Of a stretch of 63,646 nucleotides of DNA, positions 13,142 through 23,407 are shown piece by piece. The translations under genes and the position numbers were made by a program. The first letter of the stretch is position 1. Every line of letters begins with the position of its first letter. Origin of the DNA: Candidatus Altimarinota bacterium (lineage in GTDB: Bacteria > Patescibacteriota > Gracilibacteria > BD1-5 > UBA6164); contig JAHDHC010000007.1 of the NCBI GenBank assembly GCA_020631485.1, positions 1-63,646 on the forward strand, given 5' to 3'. The notes beneath the pieces are model-generated. The model saw nothing but the letters and a program-made list of their open reading frames with translations, was not told the origin of the DNA and ran no database searches.

Positions 13142-13657
13142 TTATCGATACATATAGGCATTTTTCTTGAGCCAATCATCATGAATTTTATATTCTGGCA
13201 TTATACTCTTGATTTCGTTCCAAAAATTTTTCGAGTGATCCATATATCTCAAGTGACACAGTTCATGAATAATGACATAATCTATTACTTCTGGTGGAGT
13301 AAGTACGAGTCGATATGAAAAATTGAGATTCTTCGCGCTTGTACAACTCCCCCATCTAGATTTTGCAGAAGTAATTTTTATGCAATTATATTGAAAACCA
13401 TATTTATTTGCCAGCAGGGCAACACGGGGTATTATGTACTGTTTTGCTTGTTTTTTATATTCTGAAATCTTCGTCTCGTCTATCTTGCTTTCTTTTTGTT
13501 TTTCTATCTGTGATTCTATCCATCATTGATGCTTTAAAACAAAATCATTGATAACTTTTTTTGTCACAAAAAAAGGAGCTTTTATTACAAGTTTTTTTTG
13601 ACGAAAACTCATACTGAGAGTTTTTCTCAAAGATCTTTCTATACTAAACTGTTCCAT
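13142..13657 (-). CDS. YgjP-like (DUF45) zinc metallopeptidase
   Basis: 171 aa. The C-terminal half has the zinc site HELCHLRYMDHS (HExxH followed by a third ligand) preceded by SRWGSC, the signature of the YgjP/WrpA-like DUF45 family, relatives of SprT-type peptidases. The usual family length is about 220, so this is a short member. The start overlaps the 3' end of recX by 14 nt, so the two are probably translated together. The substrate is not known for the family. One TGA-Gly is visible in KHQGWIES. Confidence 0.85.
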
Positions 13658-14264
13658 CTATATGTTGTTTTATATCACCATAATGAAATCACTTTCTCAG
13701 AAGTTTCTCTATAATTTTGTTCTGTGTGTATTTTCATTGTATTTTTTCATACTCGTTTGCAAGTCAAAGAGCATCTCCATCAGGAAAATGTTTTTCTAGT
13801 ATGTTTTCTATGAGTTCTATATCAAAATCACTTTCTCCCAAAGTTTGTTTTATAAAAAACATACTTTTGTTTTTTGATTTGAGTATGCGTATCTTTTTTA
13901 TGAGTTTTTCTTCGTCTAAAATACTGCGCTCATGATATAAAAAATCATCTCTGAGTATATCTTCAATCATATTTGGATCAAACTGTTTTTGTCTGAGATT
14001 ATTTTTTATATAGCTTATTTTTTTATTTTTTGCTATGAGATTCTTGATTTTTGCAGAGCAAACATTTCTTTCTTGGATGATATTTCTCATTTTCTCATTG
14101 AGTATGTAATCTACTTCTTTATTTGAGATTCATCCGTATATCTTTCATTTTTCTGAATCTGGTCAGAACTTCTGGATTATTTTACAACTCAATTTCTGCC
14201 TACTTGGAAAATAACGTAAGTAATACCAAATCGCATAATCGATAATTTTTTGTGAGATATTCAT
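13644..14264 (-). CDS. recX: RecX-family regulatory protein
   Basis: 206 aa, rich in Lys and Ile, made of repeated three-helix units. It opens with the RecX-like stretch IIDYAIWYYLRYFPSRQKLS, followed by several I-x-x-x-L, F-D-x-x-x-I-E helices. RecX binds RecA and limits filament growth during recombination and repair. TGA-Gly codons join the separate open stretches. It lies between tsaE (4-nt gap) and the DUF45 peptidase (14-nt overlap). Sequence identity in this family is low, so the call rests on the N-terminal motif, the repeat pattern and the length. Confidence 0.72.
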
Positions 14265-14268
14265 AAAC

Positions 14269-14673
14269 TTATGAATAGTGAAGCTCTATTTTCCTCTCAT
14301 CTGGATCCTCAAGCTTGTGCAGATAAATAGTAAGATTCGCTTCATAATAGTCCTCAAGGAGTTCTGGCCACTCTATAAAGCAGAGGCTATCTCAGTCGAG
14401 TATTTCTTCTCATCATATAGCGAAAAACTCGTCATAGTTTCCGAGTCTGTATAAGTCAAAGTGATAGATGTTTTCTCCATACTTGTTATAATAGGTATAA
14501 GTAGGGCTGGTTATAGAATCTGATATAGCAAGGTGATTTTGCAAAATACTTTTTACAAGACTTGTTTTTCAGGCTCCCAAATCTCATTTCAAAAAAATAA
14601 TCCCAGTTTTTGGTATATCTATATCAAGTGAAGCTATATCCTTGAGATTATATGTCTTAACTGCTGGCATCAT
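14269..14673 (-). CDS. tsaE: TsaE, tRNA t6A biosynthesis ATPase
   Basis: 134 aa, close to the usual TsaE length. It has a Walker A motif (KGDLGAGKTS), then SPTYTYYNKY and YHFDLYRL, typical of TsaE, and a late FIEWPELLE. TsaE works with TsaB and TsaD to place threonylcarbamoyl on A37 of ANN-decoding tRNAs in the cytoplasm. The two candidate ATGs are adjacent (14673 and 14670). The start lies inside the 3' end of the TPR gene (17-nt overlap). TsaB and TsaD are not in this window. Confidence 0.9.
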
Positions 14674-16210
14674 TTTGCTTTTGTTTTTGAAGTTCTTGAT
14701 CTACTATTCTGAGCTGAGTATTGGCGCTTGAAACAAATTCTCATTTTCATCATGAGAGTTTTATCACTCTTCTAAATGCTATAAACGCTTTGTTATACTC
14801 TTTTGTTTCCATAAACATTTTTCACTCATAATACACTACTGACGTATCTTTTGGATCTCTATTTTTTCATTTTTCAATTGATTTTTTTGCAAAATCCCAT
14901 TTTTCTTGGCGCATATAAATATCTGCCATGTATCAATAGAAGCGTGCAGAGTCTTGAAATTGTACAGCTCATCTTTTTGCAAATTCTAATGCGAGATCAT
15001 ACCTCGAATCTTGGATTGCTTGATATATCCCCAGTGCAAAATCTGATTCATTTGCATCTGGATTACGCAATAATTCATTGAGTTTTTTATACATTTTTTC
15101 TGTATTTTTTATCAGAAAGTAGTTGTAGACAAGTTTACGCTTGATATCTATTTCTGGAGTGTAACCGTAGTCAAGTGCCTTATCAAAATATATACTACTT
15201 GAGAGATAGTATTTACGCCTGATACTAATAAGTCCAAGAAAATACGATACTTTCTCATCTTCGAGATTTCTTTCATGATACGGCTTGAGTATCTCGTGAG
15301 CTTCATCATACATTCACAATTCGTAATAACTCTTTCAAAGCATCAGTATCATAGGGTCATAATCTGGGAATTCCTCAAGAAGCTGCCTTCACAGAGAAAT
15401 AACAAGTGGATAATTTTTATTTTCAAAAAATTTTCATATAACGAGAGCATTTTTATAATTGAGATCGTCAACTTGAGATCATTCAAACGCATCTATTCCG
15501 TCTTTTATACTCCCAAGAGGAGAAAAAGTAATAGTAGCTCATTCTTCTGATGCAAAATAGTCTTGGAAAAATTGCTTACACTTTGAGAAATCAATAGCAC
15601 ATTGAAGGGAGTTAAAATAGTATATCTTTTCTTGTGCTGAAAAATCGAGTTCTTGAAGCTCTTCTTTCAAAGTCTCAATTTCTGTCTCTCCCATATCCTT
15701 TTGCCAGTATAAAAGAGAAAGTACTTCTTTTTCTTTATTGAAGCCTTGTGCTTGCTCATTTCATTTATAGTAGGAGTATGCTTGTTTGTAGTTGTGAAGC
15801 TTGAAGTGTGTATCTCAGATCTTTATATCGAGATTTTTATCATCTGGGGAAAGTTTCTTGGCTGTTTGATAGTTTTTTAGAGCAAAAATGAGCTTGTTTT
15901 CAACAAAGAAGCTGTCTCACTTATCTATGGCATTTTTGTAAAGCTCTTCATCTTCTAATGCTTCGTACTGGTTATCAGCTTCAAGAGAGATTTCTTCTTG
16001 ATCCTCATCTCCTTGTCATAACTGATCAGCACTTGAGTTTTCAACATCTTGTATATCTTCTCCTAGCTTATCCTGAGTTCATGATCATGAATCATTCACT
16101 GCTACTCATGATGAGTCAATATCGGAGAATTTTTCACTAAAGCTGTAGAGTCAAAATCATAGTACTATAAATACTACGATAATACATGCAAGTTTGAAAT
16201 ATTTTGTCAT
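14657..16210 (-). CDS. Membrane-anchored TPR-repeat protein
   Basis: 517 aa. One N-terminal membrane helix (about residues 5-22, LACIIVVFIVLWF) is followed by an acidic, Ser/Gly-rich linker (about 28-70). A long helical region then carries tetratricopeptide-like repeats, for example KNLDIKIGDTHFKLHNYKQA and SVVYYEGKMFMETKEYNKAF. TPR proteins are scaffolds; facing outward, this one could help assemble envelope or pilus machinery. It is translationally coupled to tsaE. No partner can be named from the sequence. Confidence 0.75.
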
Positions 16211-16326
16211 GAGTTTCTGGGAGTTTTTTAAAAAAATCTTTTTCGAAAAGCTACTTTTGCATTATATTTAGTGGAGTTTTTTTTCAAAAAAGATTTTTTA
16301 TTTTCACTTGATTTCAGATAATTCTC

Positions 16327-17715
16327 ATGTTTAAGAAGATACTTTCAAATACTGCATATCAAGTACTTGCAAAAGCTCTCACTGCTCTAATATCTATTTT
16401 TCTCTTAAATCTCCTCACAAACTATCTGCCAATCAATTTGTTTTGAGAATATGGAAAAATCTACAACTATCTTCTTGTTTTTGCTTTTCTCGCAGACCTA
16501 TGACTCTATACGATTTCTATACGTGAGATACACAAAAATAAACAAAATGCCTGAAAAATAGTCTGAAATATACTCTCTTTGAGGCTTATTTTGGGTATAT
16601 GTATAATGATACTGGCTCTTTTGGTCGCGGCATTTCTTCCTTCATATAACTCTCTATTATCTATGCTTGCGATTGTTATAGTAGGAATATTTACTATTTT
16701 TTGACTCATAAACTCCTCTATCCTTGCCCTGATGCAGGCTCATCTCAAGATGGAATTTTCACTCATCTCTAGCGTTGCAGGAAAACTTCTCAATCTCTGA
16801 AGCATCATCCTGATAATATTTTTTATATTTCCAAAAGAATGAGATTTAGACTATTTTTTTCCTTTTTTGTGTATCATGTTGTGAGGACTTATATGAAATA
16901 TAGCTACATGTTGGCTGAACTACAGATATGCTCGAAAAATTGTAGAGATTAAGTTTCTCTGGGACAAAGATTATATGCTCTCTATTTTTAGGACATCGCT
17001 CCCATATGGAATAGCTATTTTTCTCTGAGTCGTATACATGAAAATAGATATTATTCTTCTTTCTGTGCTCGAAGATCCGAATAGTGCAAACACTTCGATA
17101 GCACTATATTCTGTCCCTATGAAAATCATGGAAGTATTCATGCTGACATGAACTTTTTTTCTCAACTCTATACTTCCTTCACTGAGCGAATGATTTCAAA
17201 AAAAAGATAAAAAGCTCATAGAAAGTCTTCTAAAAAAATCATACCTCTTTCTCCTATCTGCAAGTGTCAGTATGCTCTTGTTTTGATATTTTCTCAAAGA
17301 CACGATGGTAAGGATCATAGCAAATGCTGACTATCTTGATAGAAGTATGTATCAATATACTTCTAGTGACGCGTTTATCATAGTGCTACTTATGATTGTA
17401 TTTTATTTTATGTTTTTATTGTTTCAGTACGTATTTATAGCAGCAGAAAAGCAGTCTGAACTGTTGAAAATAAATATTGCTATCACTCTTTTTAATATTG
17501 TTTGAAACATCATACTCATACCAAAATATAGTTTTGTATGAGCTGGTATAGTAACGGTTATCTCACAATTTCTTTTGATGATACTTGCCTATTTTTATTC
17601 TCAAAAAGTGTTTGCTTTTTCTATTCCTAAAAAACAAACAGCATATGTTCTCTTGATAGGAACTATGCTGTTTGGGCTTTTGTATATGTGACAAAGACTT
17701 ATCGTGTCTCTATAA
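16327..17715 (+). CDS. Polysaccharide/lipid flippase, MATE/Wzx-like
   Basis: 462 aa, almost entirely hydrophobic, with about 12-14 predicted membrane helices. The opening (SNTAYQVLAKALTALISIFL, then LPINLFGEYGKIYN) is typical of Wzx/RfbX-type polysaccharide exporters in the MOP superfamily, which flip lipid-linked sugars across the inner membrane. A MurJ role (lipid II) cannot be excluded, because MurJ belongs to the same superfamily. Many TGA-Gly codons join the separate open stretches. It stands alone on the plus strand, and its stop overlaps the convergent pseudopilin gene by 17 nt. Confidence 0.8.
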
Positions 17716-18241
17716 CTCCACTTATTGCGTTTATAATGACCTCTCAAGTGTAGGCAGAATAATTGCTTTCGAGTGTCATGATCTTATCACTCTCGTCACA
17801 ACTTCCACTAAAACTCACATCACTTCAGCGGAACACAACGCTTCATGTTCAACTACTGATATCTCATGTATTATTACAGCTTATAGATCATATATATCCC
17901 GGGAAATCAACTTGGAAGGTATATTGATCACTATCATAGCTTTGCCAAGTATTTGACGTGAGATATTCTGTCACAAATGTCCCACTATTAGTTTGATTAA
18001 AGATTACCCTCCAAGCATCAGGGCTCACTCAGTTTACGGATCTTCAAAAGAGAGAACTGTTACGAGTATCTTCAAAAACCCTTGAGATATCATTTGTGAA
18101 TATCTCTGCCCTCTTTCTATTGTTCACTTCGTTGAAATCAATATAGCCAATCGACATGGCAATAACCCCAATCACAAATACAACTATAAGAAGCTCTATG
18201 AGGGTAAATCCTTTTTTTGAAGATGCTATTGCTTGTTGCAT
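17699..18241 (-). CDS. Type IV pilin-like protein (pseudopilin)
   Basis: 180 aa. Class III prepilin signal KKGFTLIELLIVVFVIGVIA: cleavage after Gly, Glu at position +5 and a hydrophobic helix, as processed by prepilin peptidase. The globular part is Ser/Thr/Gly-rich and has three or four Cys, possibly forming disulfides. It would be assembled into a type IV pilus or type II secretion-like filament. It lies 11 nt downstream of lemA. It converges with the flippase gene with a 17-nt overlap and no room for a separate terminator. Confidence 0.87.
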
Positions 18242-18252
18242 ATTTTCGAGTT

Positions 18253-18762
18253 TTACAGTTCAGGCTTTTTTGCAACGGGAAACAAAAGTCAGATAAGTGT
18301 AAAGTTCTTTATATTTACCATAAGATTGAAAGTCTTTACAAACTTCTTGTATCTCTCGAGATGTTCTCCAATATCACTACTCCTGTCTATAAGGAGTCAT
18401 CTCAAATACACAAACTTCCCATTTTTCATCATCTTAGGATGTTTACTGCACACTTTGTAGATGAAGTTGAGTTCTCTATGAAGATTTACTTCTAGATCCA
18501 TAAAGTTTTCTAATGGGTCAGAAGCTGACATCTTTGCAAACTCTTCTTTTCTCAGATTCAGTGACTGTGCAAAAACTTGATCGTGTTTCACAATTATATC
18601 TTTAGTGATCTCAAATAAAGATGGGATTATATTTGTTCTTTTACTAAAACTCGCAAGTATTTTTCACTCTAGGTTATTTAACTTACTTTGAAAGATAAAT
18701 ATGACTCAGAAAAACAATGCAAAGAGTAAGATAATCATTCAGATAATATATGGGATAAGCAT
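18253..18762 (-). CDS. lemA: LemA-family protein
   Basis: 169 aa, near the usual LemA size of about 185. One N-terminal membrane helix (YIIGMIILLFALFFGVIFIF) is followed by a helical domain ending in the LemA-like stretch ERYKKFVKTFNLMV and then a FP-x-A-x-KPEL tail that resembles the LemA FP...F ending. LemA proteins are membrane-anchored four-helix bundles found widely, including in small-genome bacteria; their role is uncertain. It is followed closely by the pseudopilin gene. Confidence 0.7.
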
Positions 18763-18823
18763 GTGCTTTTAGTGTAATAAACTATTATATGTATTTTAGC
18801 ATAAACCCTGTTATATTCAAAAT

Positions 18824-19120
18824 TTAGCGTATTATGATGTCTAAGTTTGTATGTTTTTTTCACAAATTCTCAAGTTTTTCTTTCACAAGCTCTCAAATAC
18901 GACTTGAAATATGTCAGAGTTCTTCTGCAGCGATTGGTGATGACACTCGTATAAAACAGCGAGATCATACTATTTTGACTGATTCAAGATAGGGTCATAG
19001 GTCCAAGCCCTTTTCTTCTCTTGCGATTTCCAAAACGAGATTGTACAAAACTGCATGAAGAGACTCCTTGGAGTTCTTTTGGGACATAAATCGTTTTTTT
19101 ATGATGTCTTGTATGTTCAT
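18824..19120 (-). CDS. Small DciA-like (DUF721) protein
   Basis: 98 aa, ATG at 19120, TAA at 18824. The core SVKIVGSRCFIRVSSPIAAE followed by ELGHISSRI resembles the KH-like DciA/DUF721 fold (a strand with xVxVSSPxxAxEL, then helices). DciA helps load the replicative helicase in bacteria lacking DnaC. The family is variable and this member is short, so the call is tentative. It begins 2 nt after the stop of the RibF-like gene, so it is in the riboflavin operon. Confidence 0.45.
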
Positions 19121-19122
19121 AT

Positions 19123-19848
19123 TTATTTTAAGAGAGAAGACTTATAACTATCTGGCTTGTAGGCGTCTATACGCACAAGTTCAAAATCATAATCGAGATC
19201 TTGGAGTAAGTAAGAAAAACCTTCCTGATCATATCATAAACAAATACAATGAGGTTTATGTATGTTTATGGACTCTAGTGGATTTTCTTCACTCCCTGCG
19301 AGGACCAAATCTGCAATAGCGAGATTCTCAATTCACTCTATCCTTTGCTCCAGATTCTGAGTTGGAGTATCTCAGATTATTTTTTCTCTGTTCTTACTTG
19401 TTGAAATGACCGTTATGAGCTTAGATCCACGCATCTTTGCGTGATTGAGATAGTGTACGTGTCCAGGATGAATTATATCAAAAGTTCAAAAAGTCAAAAC
19501 CGTATTTTTGATGTTTTTTGCATGTGCTACGTCTTTTATGATCTGTGCTTGTATCTCTTCTAGTGAGTGAAATTGCATATTGTTACGGATTTTTTTATAG
19601 ACTCATACCTCAATACTCTGTCAGTATAAATCTCCATCAAAATCAAAAAGATGTACTTCAAATAACTCTATATCTTTTCGAAATACTCCAACTCATCTAT
19701 ATACTTTGTTTTTGTATAAGCTATTACATGCGTAGGTTCCATCTTCGAGATCAGAACTTGAAGCCAAAAAAAGGTTCGCGGTTGGAAAACCTATAGTTCT
19801 TCATAGTTTTTTTCCATGAATCACTTCTCAAAATACTTTGTAATACAT
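19123..19848 (-). CDS. Riboflavin kinase fused to a RibL-like FAD synthase
   Basis: 241 aa. Residues 1 to about 115 are a riboflavin kinase domain: GKKLGRTIGFPTANL (the flavin/ATP loop) and DFDGDLYGQSIEVGVYKKIR. Residues about 120-241 are a nucleotidyltransferase: TFGTFDIIHPGHVHYLNHAK (the HxGH motif), then KPHCICLGYDQEG and a C-terminal YKSSLLK. The second half looks like archaeal RibL rather than the adenylyltransferase of ordinary RibF, and the order (kinase first) is the reverse of bacterial RibF. The protein should convert riboflavin to FMN and then FAD. The start is 1 nt beyond the ribH stop. Confidence 0.85.
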
Positions 19849-19849
19849 A

Positions 19850-20248
19850 CTATATCTTTTTTAATTCTTCCAAGAGATTGAGTCCAGATATAGCATATGT
19901 TGTACTCATCCTCTCCTCAACTTGTTCAAAATTTTCACAAGTCAGTACTCCATTTATAATTGAAGAAGAACAAGAAAGAGAAAGATCCATGAGCCCTCTA
20001 AAACACTCATTTGCAACATGGTCATAATGACTCGTATCACCTCGAACTACGACTCAAAAACATAAAATCAGATCTATATCTTGGGAATTAGCTATTTTTT
20101 TACTGAAAGCAGGGATTTCATACGCTCATGGAACCGTATACATCTCTACATTTTTAAATCATAATTCATACAAAAACTCCTGATTCATCAGACTCAATTT
20201 GCGTGTGTAAGAATCGTTAAACTCGGCTCTTACTATCACGATCTTCAT
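19850..20248 (-). CDS. ribH: Lumazine synthase
   Basis: 132 aa, slightly short for RibH (about 150). Motifs seen: VPGAYEIP (substrate loop), then GVVVRGDTSHYDHVANE containing the RG-D-T-x-H catalytic region, and NGVLTCENFEQVEER. It condenses the pyrimidine intermediate with a four-carbon phosphate to give dimethyl-ribityllumazine. It lies between ribE (47 nt upstream) and the RibF-like gene. Lumazine synthases assemble into pentamers or capsids. Confidence 0.93.
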
Positions 20249-20295
20249 ATCCTTGTTAAGCGTATATTTATGTGCTTGTTGTTTATAATGTGACA

Positions 20296-20868
20296 CTATT
20301 TTTTAAAATTACGTATATATTTTCAGAGCATATCAAACTCTAAGTTTACATGTTCTCACTCTAGGATAGTTCAGAGATTTGTTTCACTCCAAGTGTGTGG
20401 TATAATCGAAACCGTTAAATTTCCTTCTCCACAAGACACAATCGTGAGACTTATCCCATTGATACAAATACTTCCCTTTTCTATACAAAGCTCGGAGTAT
20501 TTTTTGTCAAAAGATACTCCGATCAGATGTGATCCGTCATCATTTCTTGCGATTTTTTGTATGAGTCAAACTGTATCAATATGTCCTGAAACAAAATGTC
20601 CGTCTAGCCTCTCTCCTACTCTGACACATCTTTCTATGTTAAACATATCTCAGGTTTTTTTCATAGAAAAATTGATCTTTTTTAAGCTTTCTTCCATCAC
20701 AAAAAAAGTATAGGCATCTCTATCAAACGACTCAATCGTCATACACGCTCAATCATGAGCAATACTTTGTCCTATTGTCAGATCTTCTCACAAGGTATTT
20801 TCTACTCTAAATTTTCCTCCATTTCTTGAGAGTATCTTTGCTTTTTTTTCAATAATTCCTGTAAACAT
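20296..20868 (-). CDS. ribE: Riboflavin synthase alpha chain
   Basis: 190 aa, usual length about 200. It starts with the invariant MFTGIIE and has two similar halves: half 1 with DGACMTIES and RLDGHFVSGHIDTVG, half 2 with INGISLTIVS and a C-terminal LGKYIRNF. It catalyses dismutation of two lumazines to riboflavin. First gene of the minus-strand riboflavin operon. I see no clear FMN riboswitch in the leader shared with the divergent frr gene. Confidence 0.94.
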
Positions 20869-20971
20869 GTAGATTTTTAAAGTTCTAGGATTTGGATAAT
20901 AGTAAGATTTCTGATTAATTCAAGCTTAAATAATTATAATTCTCAATTGTTTTAAGACTGGAAAATATATA

Positions 20972-20998
20972 TTGACTTCATGTAATTGTGATTATAAT
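20972..20998 (+). promoter_or_regulatory. Predicted promoter for frr
   Basis: TTGACT is followed after 15 nt by TATAAT, about 29 nt upstream of the frr ATG. The spacing is short but both boxes are good. The 158-nt spacer it lies in also serves the divergent ribE gene. Confidence 0.5.
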
Positions 20999-21026
20999 TT
21001 TAAAAATTTTTTAACCAAACATTATT

Positions 21027-21572
21027 ATGTTAGACAAAGCAAAAGAGGGTATAAAAAAAGCTATGGATCATCTCGCAGTAGAGTTTTCACAGCTTCAAGT
21101 AGGTACAGCAAACCCAGCAATACTTGATGGAGTAAGGATAGACAATTACTGAAGTATGCAGCCACTCAATACTGTTGCAAGTATTTCCACACTTGACGCC
21201 CAAACCCTTACAATAAACCCATGGGATAAGAGTATCATACATGAAATCGCAAAAGCAATTACTGATGCAAACATAGGCCTCAACCCACAAACGATGGCAG
21301 ATTCTGTCCTTATCTCAATACCTCCACTCACAGAAGAAAGAAGAAAAGACATAACAAAAATCGTAAAAAGACTTTGAGATGAAGCAAAAATCAGTATCAG
21401 AAATGCAAGATGAGATTCAAACAAAGCAATAAAATCAGCAGAAGATGCAAAAGAAATCAGCGAGGATCAGGCAAAAGACTATGGAACTGAGCTACAAAAA
21501 CTTGTAGATGAGGCTAATAAACATGTAGATGAAGCTGTAAAGAAGAAATCAGATGATATCATGAAAGTCTAA
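21027..21572 (+). CDS. frr: Ribosome recycling factor
   Basis: 181 aa, the usual RRF length. Motifs: an N-terminal helix, then RVGTANP-like QVGTANPAILDG (with G for R), YGSMQPLNTVASIST, DKSIIHEIAKAI and the C-terminal PPLTEERRKDITKIVKRL helix. RRF and EF-G split post-termination ribosomes in the cytoplasm. TGA encodes Gly in NYGSM, RLGDEA and ARGDS. It is transcribed alone, followed by a hairpin terminator that overlaps the promoter of rplA. Confidence 0.95.
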
Positions 21573-21580
21573 AAAAATAT

Positions 21581-21607
21581 TTGACTTTAGCACATATAGC
21601 ATACAAT
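21581..21607 (+). promoter_or_regulatory. Predicted promoter for rplA, overlapping the frr terminator
   Basis: TTGACT is followed after 15 nt by TACAAT, the same unusual 15-nt spacing as at frr. The -10 box enters the left arm of the frr terminator hairpin, so terminator formation and rplA initiation share DNA. Confidence 0.4.
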
Positions 21608-21640
21608 ACTCTCGCCTATCAAGGAAGAGAGTATTTTTTA
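21605..21640 (+). terminator. Intrinsic terminator after frr
   Basis: A 9-bp stem, AATACTCTC paired with GAGAGTATT, is followed by a T run. It lies between frr and rplA. Confidence 0.75.
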
Positions 21641-21677
21641 TACTTTCGATTGTACCTTTACCTTTTAAAACACAACT

Positions 21678-22385
21678 ATGGCAAAAAAATGAAAAAAATA
21701 TGTAAAAGCTTTAGAGTTTATTAACCCAGAAGCAAGTTACAAAGTAGCTGAAGCAGTCGAGCTCCTAGAAAAAACTAACACTGTTAAATTTGACCCTACA
21801 GTTGAGATCCACTTCAATCTTAATCTCAATCCAAAACATGCTGATCAAATCGTAAGATCTACCATCAGTCTTCCAAATGGTTCAGGAAAAAGCTCAAAAA
21901 TATGTGCATTTTCAGATTCTATTTCAGCTGATGAACTTAAAAAGGCAGGTGCAACTATCGCATGAGGTGAAGAGCTCATACAGGATATAGCAGATGGTAA
22001 TCAAGCCCTTGATTTTGATGTATGTATCGCAAGTCCTTCTATGATGAGACATCTCTGAAAAATCGCAAGAGTACTTTGACCAAAAGGACTCATGCCAAAT
22101 CCTAAAGCAGGAACTGTATGAGAAGATCTCATATCTATTACAAAAGAGATTGCTGCTTGAAAATTTGAGTTCAAAACAGATAAAGATGGAAATGTTCACT
22201 CATATTTCGGAAAACTCTCATTTGGAGTAGAGAAATTAACACAAAACCTAGAGTTTTTCCTCAAAACAATCGAAGAAGTAAAACCAAGTGGTGCAAAATG
22301 AAAATACATAAATACTGTATTTATCTGTAATGCTATGGGACCAAGTATCAAACTCGACCTTTCAAAAGAAGATGATCAAGACTAA
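21678..22385 (+). CDS. rplA: Ribosomal protein L1
   Basis: 235 aa, the usual length. It begins MAKKGKKYVKALEF and carries the L1 signatures VLGPKGLMPNPKAGTVGED and GNVHSYFGKLSFG. L1 binds 23S rRNA at the L1 stalk and often represses its own mRNA. At least seven glycines are TGA, which makes this one of the clearest proofs of code 25 in the window. It stands alone rather than next to rplK, with its own promoter and a near-perfect terminator. Confidence 0.97.
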
Positions 22386-22400
22386 TCCTAACGGATAATT

Positions 22401-22430
22401 AAAAAAGCTATCATGCATGATAGCTTTTTT
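22401..22430 (+). terminator. Intrinsic terminator after rplA (bidirectional)
   Basis: A perfect palindrome centred on ATGCAT with a 15-bp arm, flanked by six A on the left and six T on the right. Confidence 0.9.
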
Positions 22431-22447
22431 AATATATATCACATTTT

Positions 22448-22475
22448 TTGACAAAAAAATTATTATACATATAAT
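22448..22475 (+). promoter_or_regulatory. Predicted promoter for the helix-hairpin-helix membrane protein gene
   Basis: Consensus TTGACA is followed after 16 nt by consensus TATAAT, 30 nt upstream of the ATG at 22506. Confidence 0.65.
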
Positions 22476-22505
22476 AGATATATAATACATCATAATTATT
22501 GACAC

Positions 22506-23354
22506 ATGAGAAGTCTTTTTGCGAGTATTGTAGCAATTTGTACTGCTATATGGATTTATTTTTCTATTCGTTATTATCATTATGCGAAAAATGCGAGCTT
22601 TGAAAATGATATCTTAAATACAAATCTAGAAATCATTATTATGCTCATCTGAGCCTTTATATTTGGATATATCTTTTGAAATATACTCAGTTGAAATAGT
22701 AAAAAAAGATATATCAAGAAATCTCAACTAGACAAAATAAAATCAAGCTATACACAGTCAAAAAAATATTGACTCTATGAAAACAATATAGACAAAATCG
22801 AGCAAAAAAAAGTAGAAAATACTAGCTCTACCATAGTAGACAATAATGATTTAAAAGCTGACTTTAATCAGAATAGCAATGTCAATATTGAATGAAAAGA
22901 GTCAGAAAAAAATGTCTACAAAAAATCTTTTTTTTGAAACTTCCTAGAAGACAATGACATAGAAAAAGATGTTGAACCGGATAATAATTCGTCAGAGAAA
23001 AATATAGACACAGAGGCTTGATCTGATATGTCTACTTCTAAAAATGTCTTTTTCACTGAGAAAAAAGATGAAAGTATCATGAAAATGCATCAAAAAAATA
23101 TTCAAGATGATCTTACAAAAATAGAATGAATATGACCTAAAATAGCAGAACTTCTCAGAACTCATGACATTTTTTCATTTAAAGACTTAGCTGAAACAGA
23201 TCCTTTCGTACTTACAGATATACTCTCCTCAGCTGGGACACGTTTTCAGATGCATAACCCAAAAACCTGGCCAAAACAAGCTCAATATGCTTACAATAAT
23301 GACTGGGAAACGCTTATGAAGTACCAAGAACAACTCAAATGATGAAAAGAGTAA
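22506..23354 (+). CDS. Membrane-anchored protein with a C-terminal helix-hairpin-helix domain
   Basis: 282 aa. Two membrane helices lie at about residues 3-21 and 41-60, then a long Lys/Asn/Asp-rich, poorly ordered linker (about 65-195). The C-terminal domain has DDLTKIEGIGPKIAELLRTH and ends SAGTRFQMHNPKTWPKQA, the H3MU/HhH domain often annotated as a flap-endonuclease-like 5' DNA nuclease domain. HhH units bind DNA without sequence specificity. It may tether DNA to the membrane; that is inference. Catalytic nuclease residues are not evident. Confidence 0.75.
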
Positions 23355-23377
23355 GGAAGAGTTTCAAAAAAAATAAA

Positions 23378-23407
23378 AAATACTGAGAAAATCTCAGTAT
23401 TTTTTTT
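23378..23407. terminator. Bidirectional terminator between convergent genes
   Basis: Stem ATACTGAG/CTCAGTAT with an A-rich left flank and a seven-T right flank. The yggS stop codon lies inside the T run, so the hairpin can serve both convergent genes. Confidence 0.8.

Noticed and set aside
20870-21026. FMN riboswitch upstream of ribE
   Set aside because: The conserved riboswitch blocks are not visible in the short AT-rich leader.
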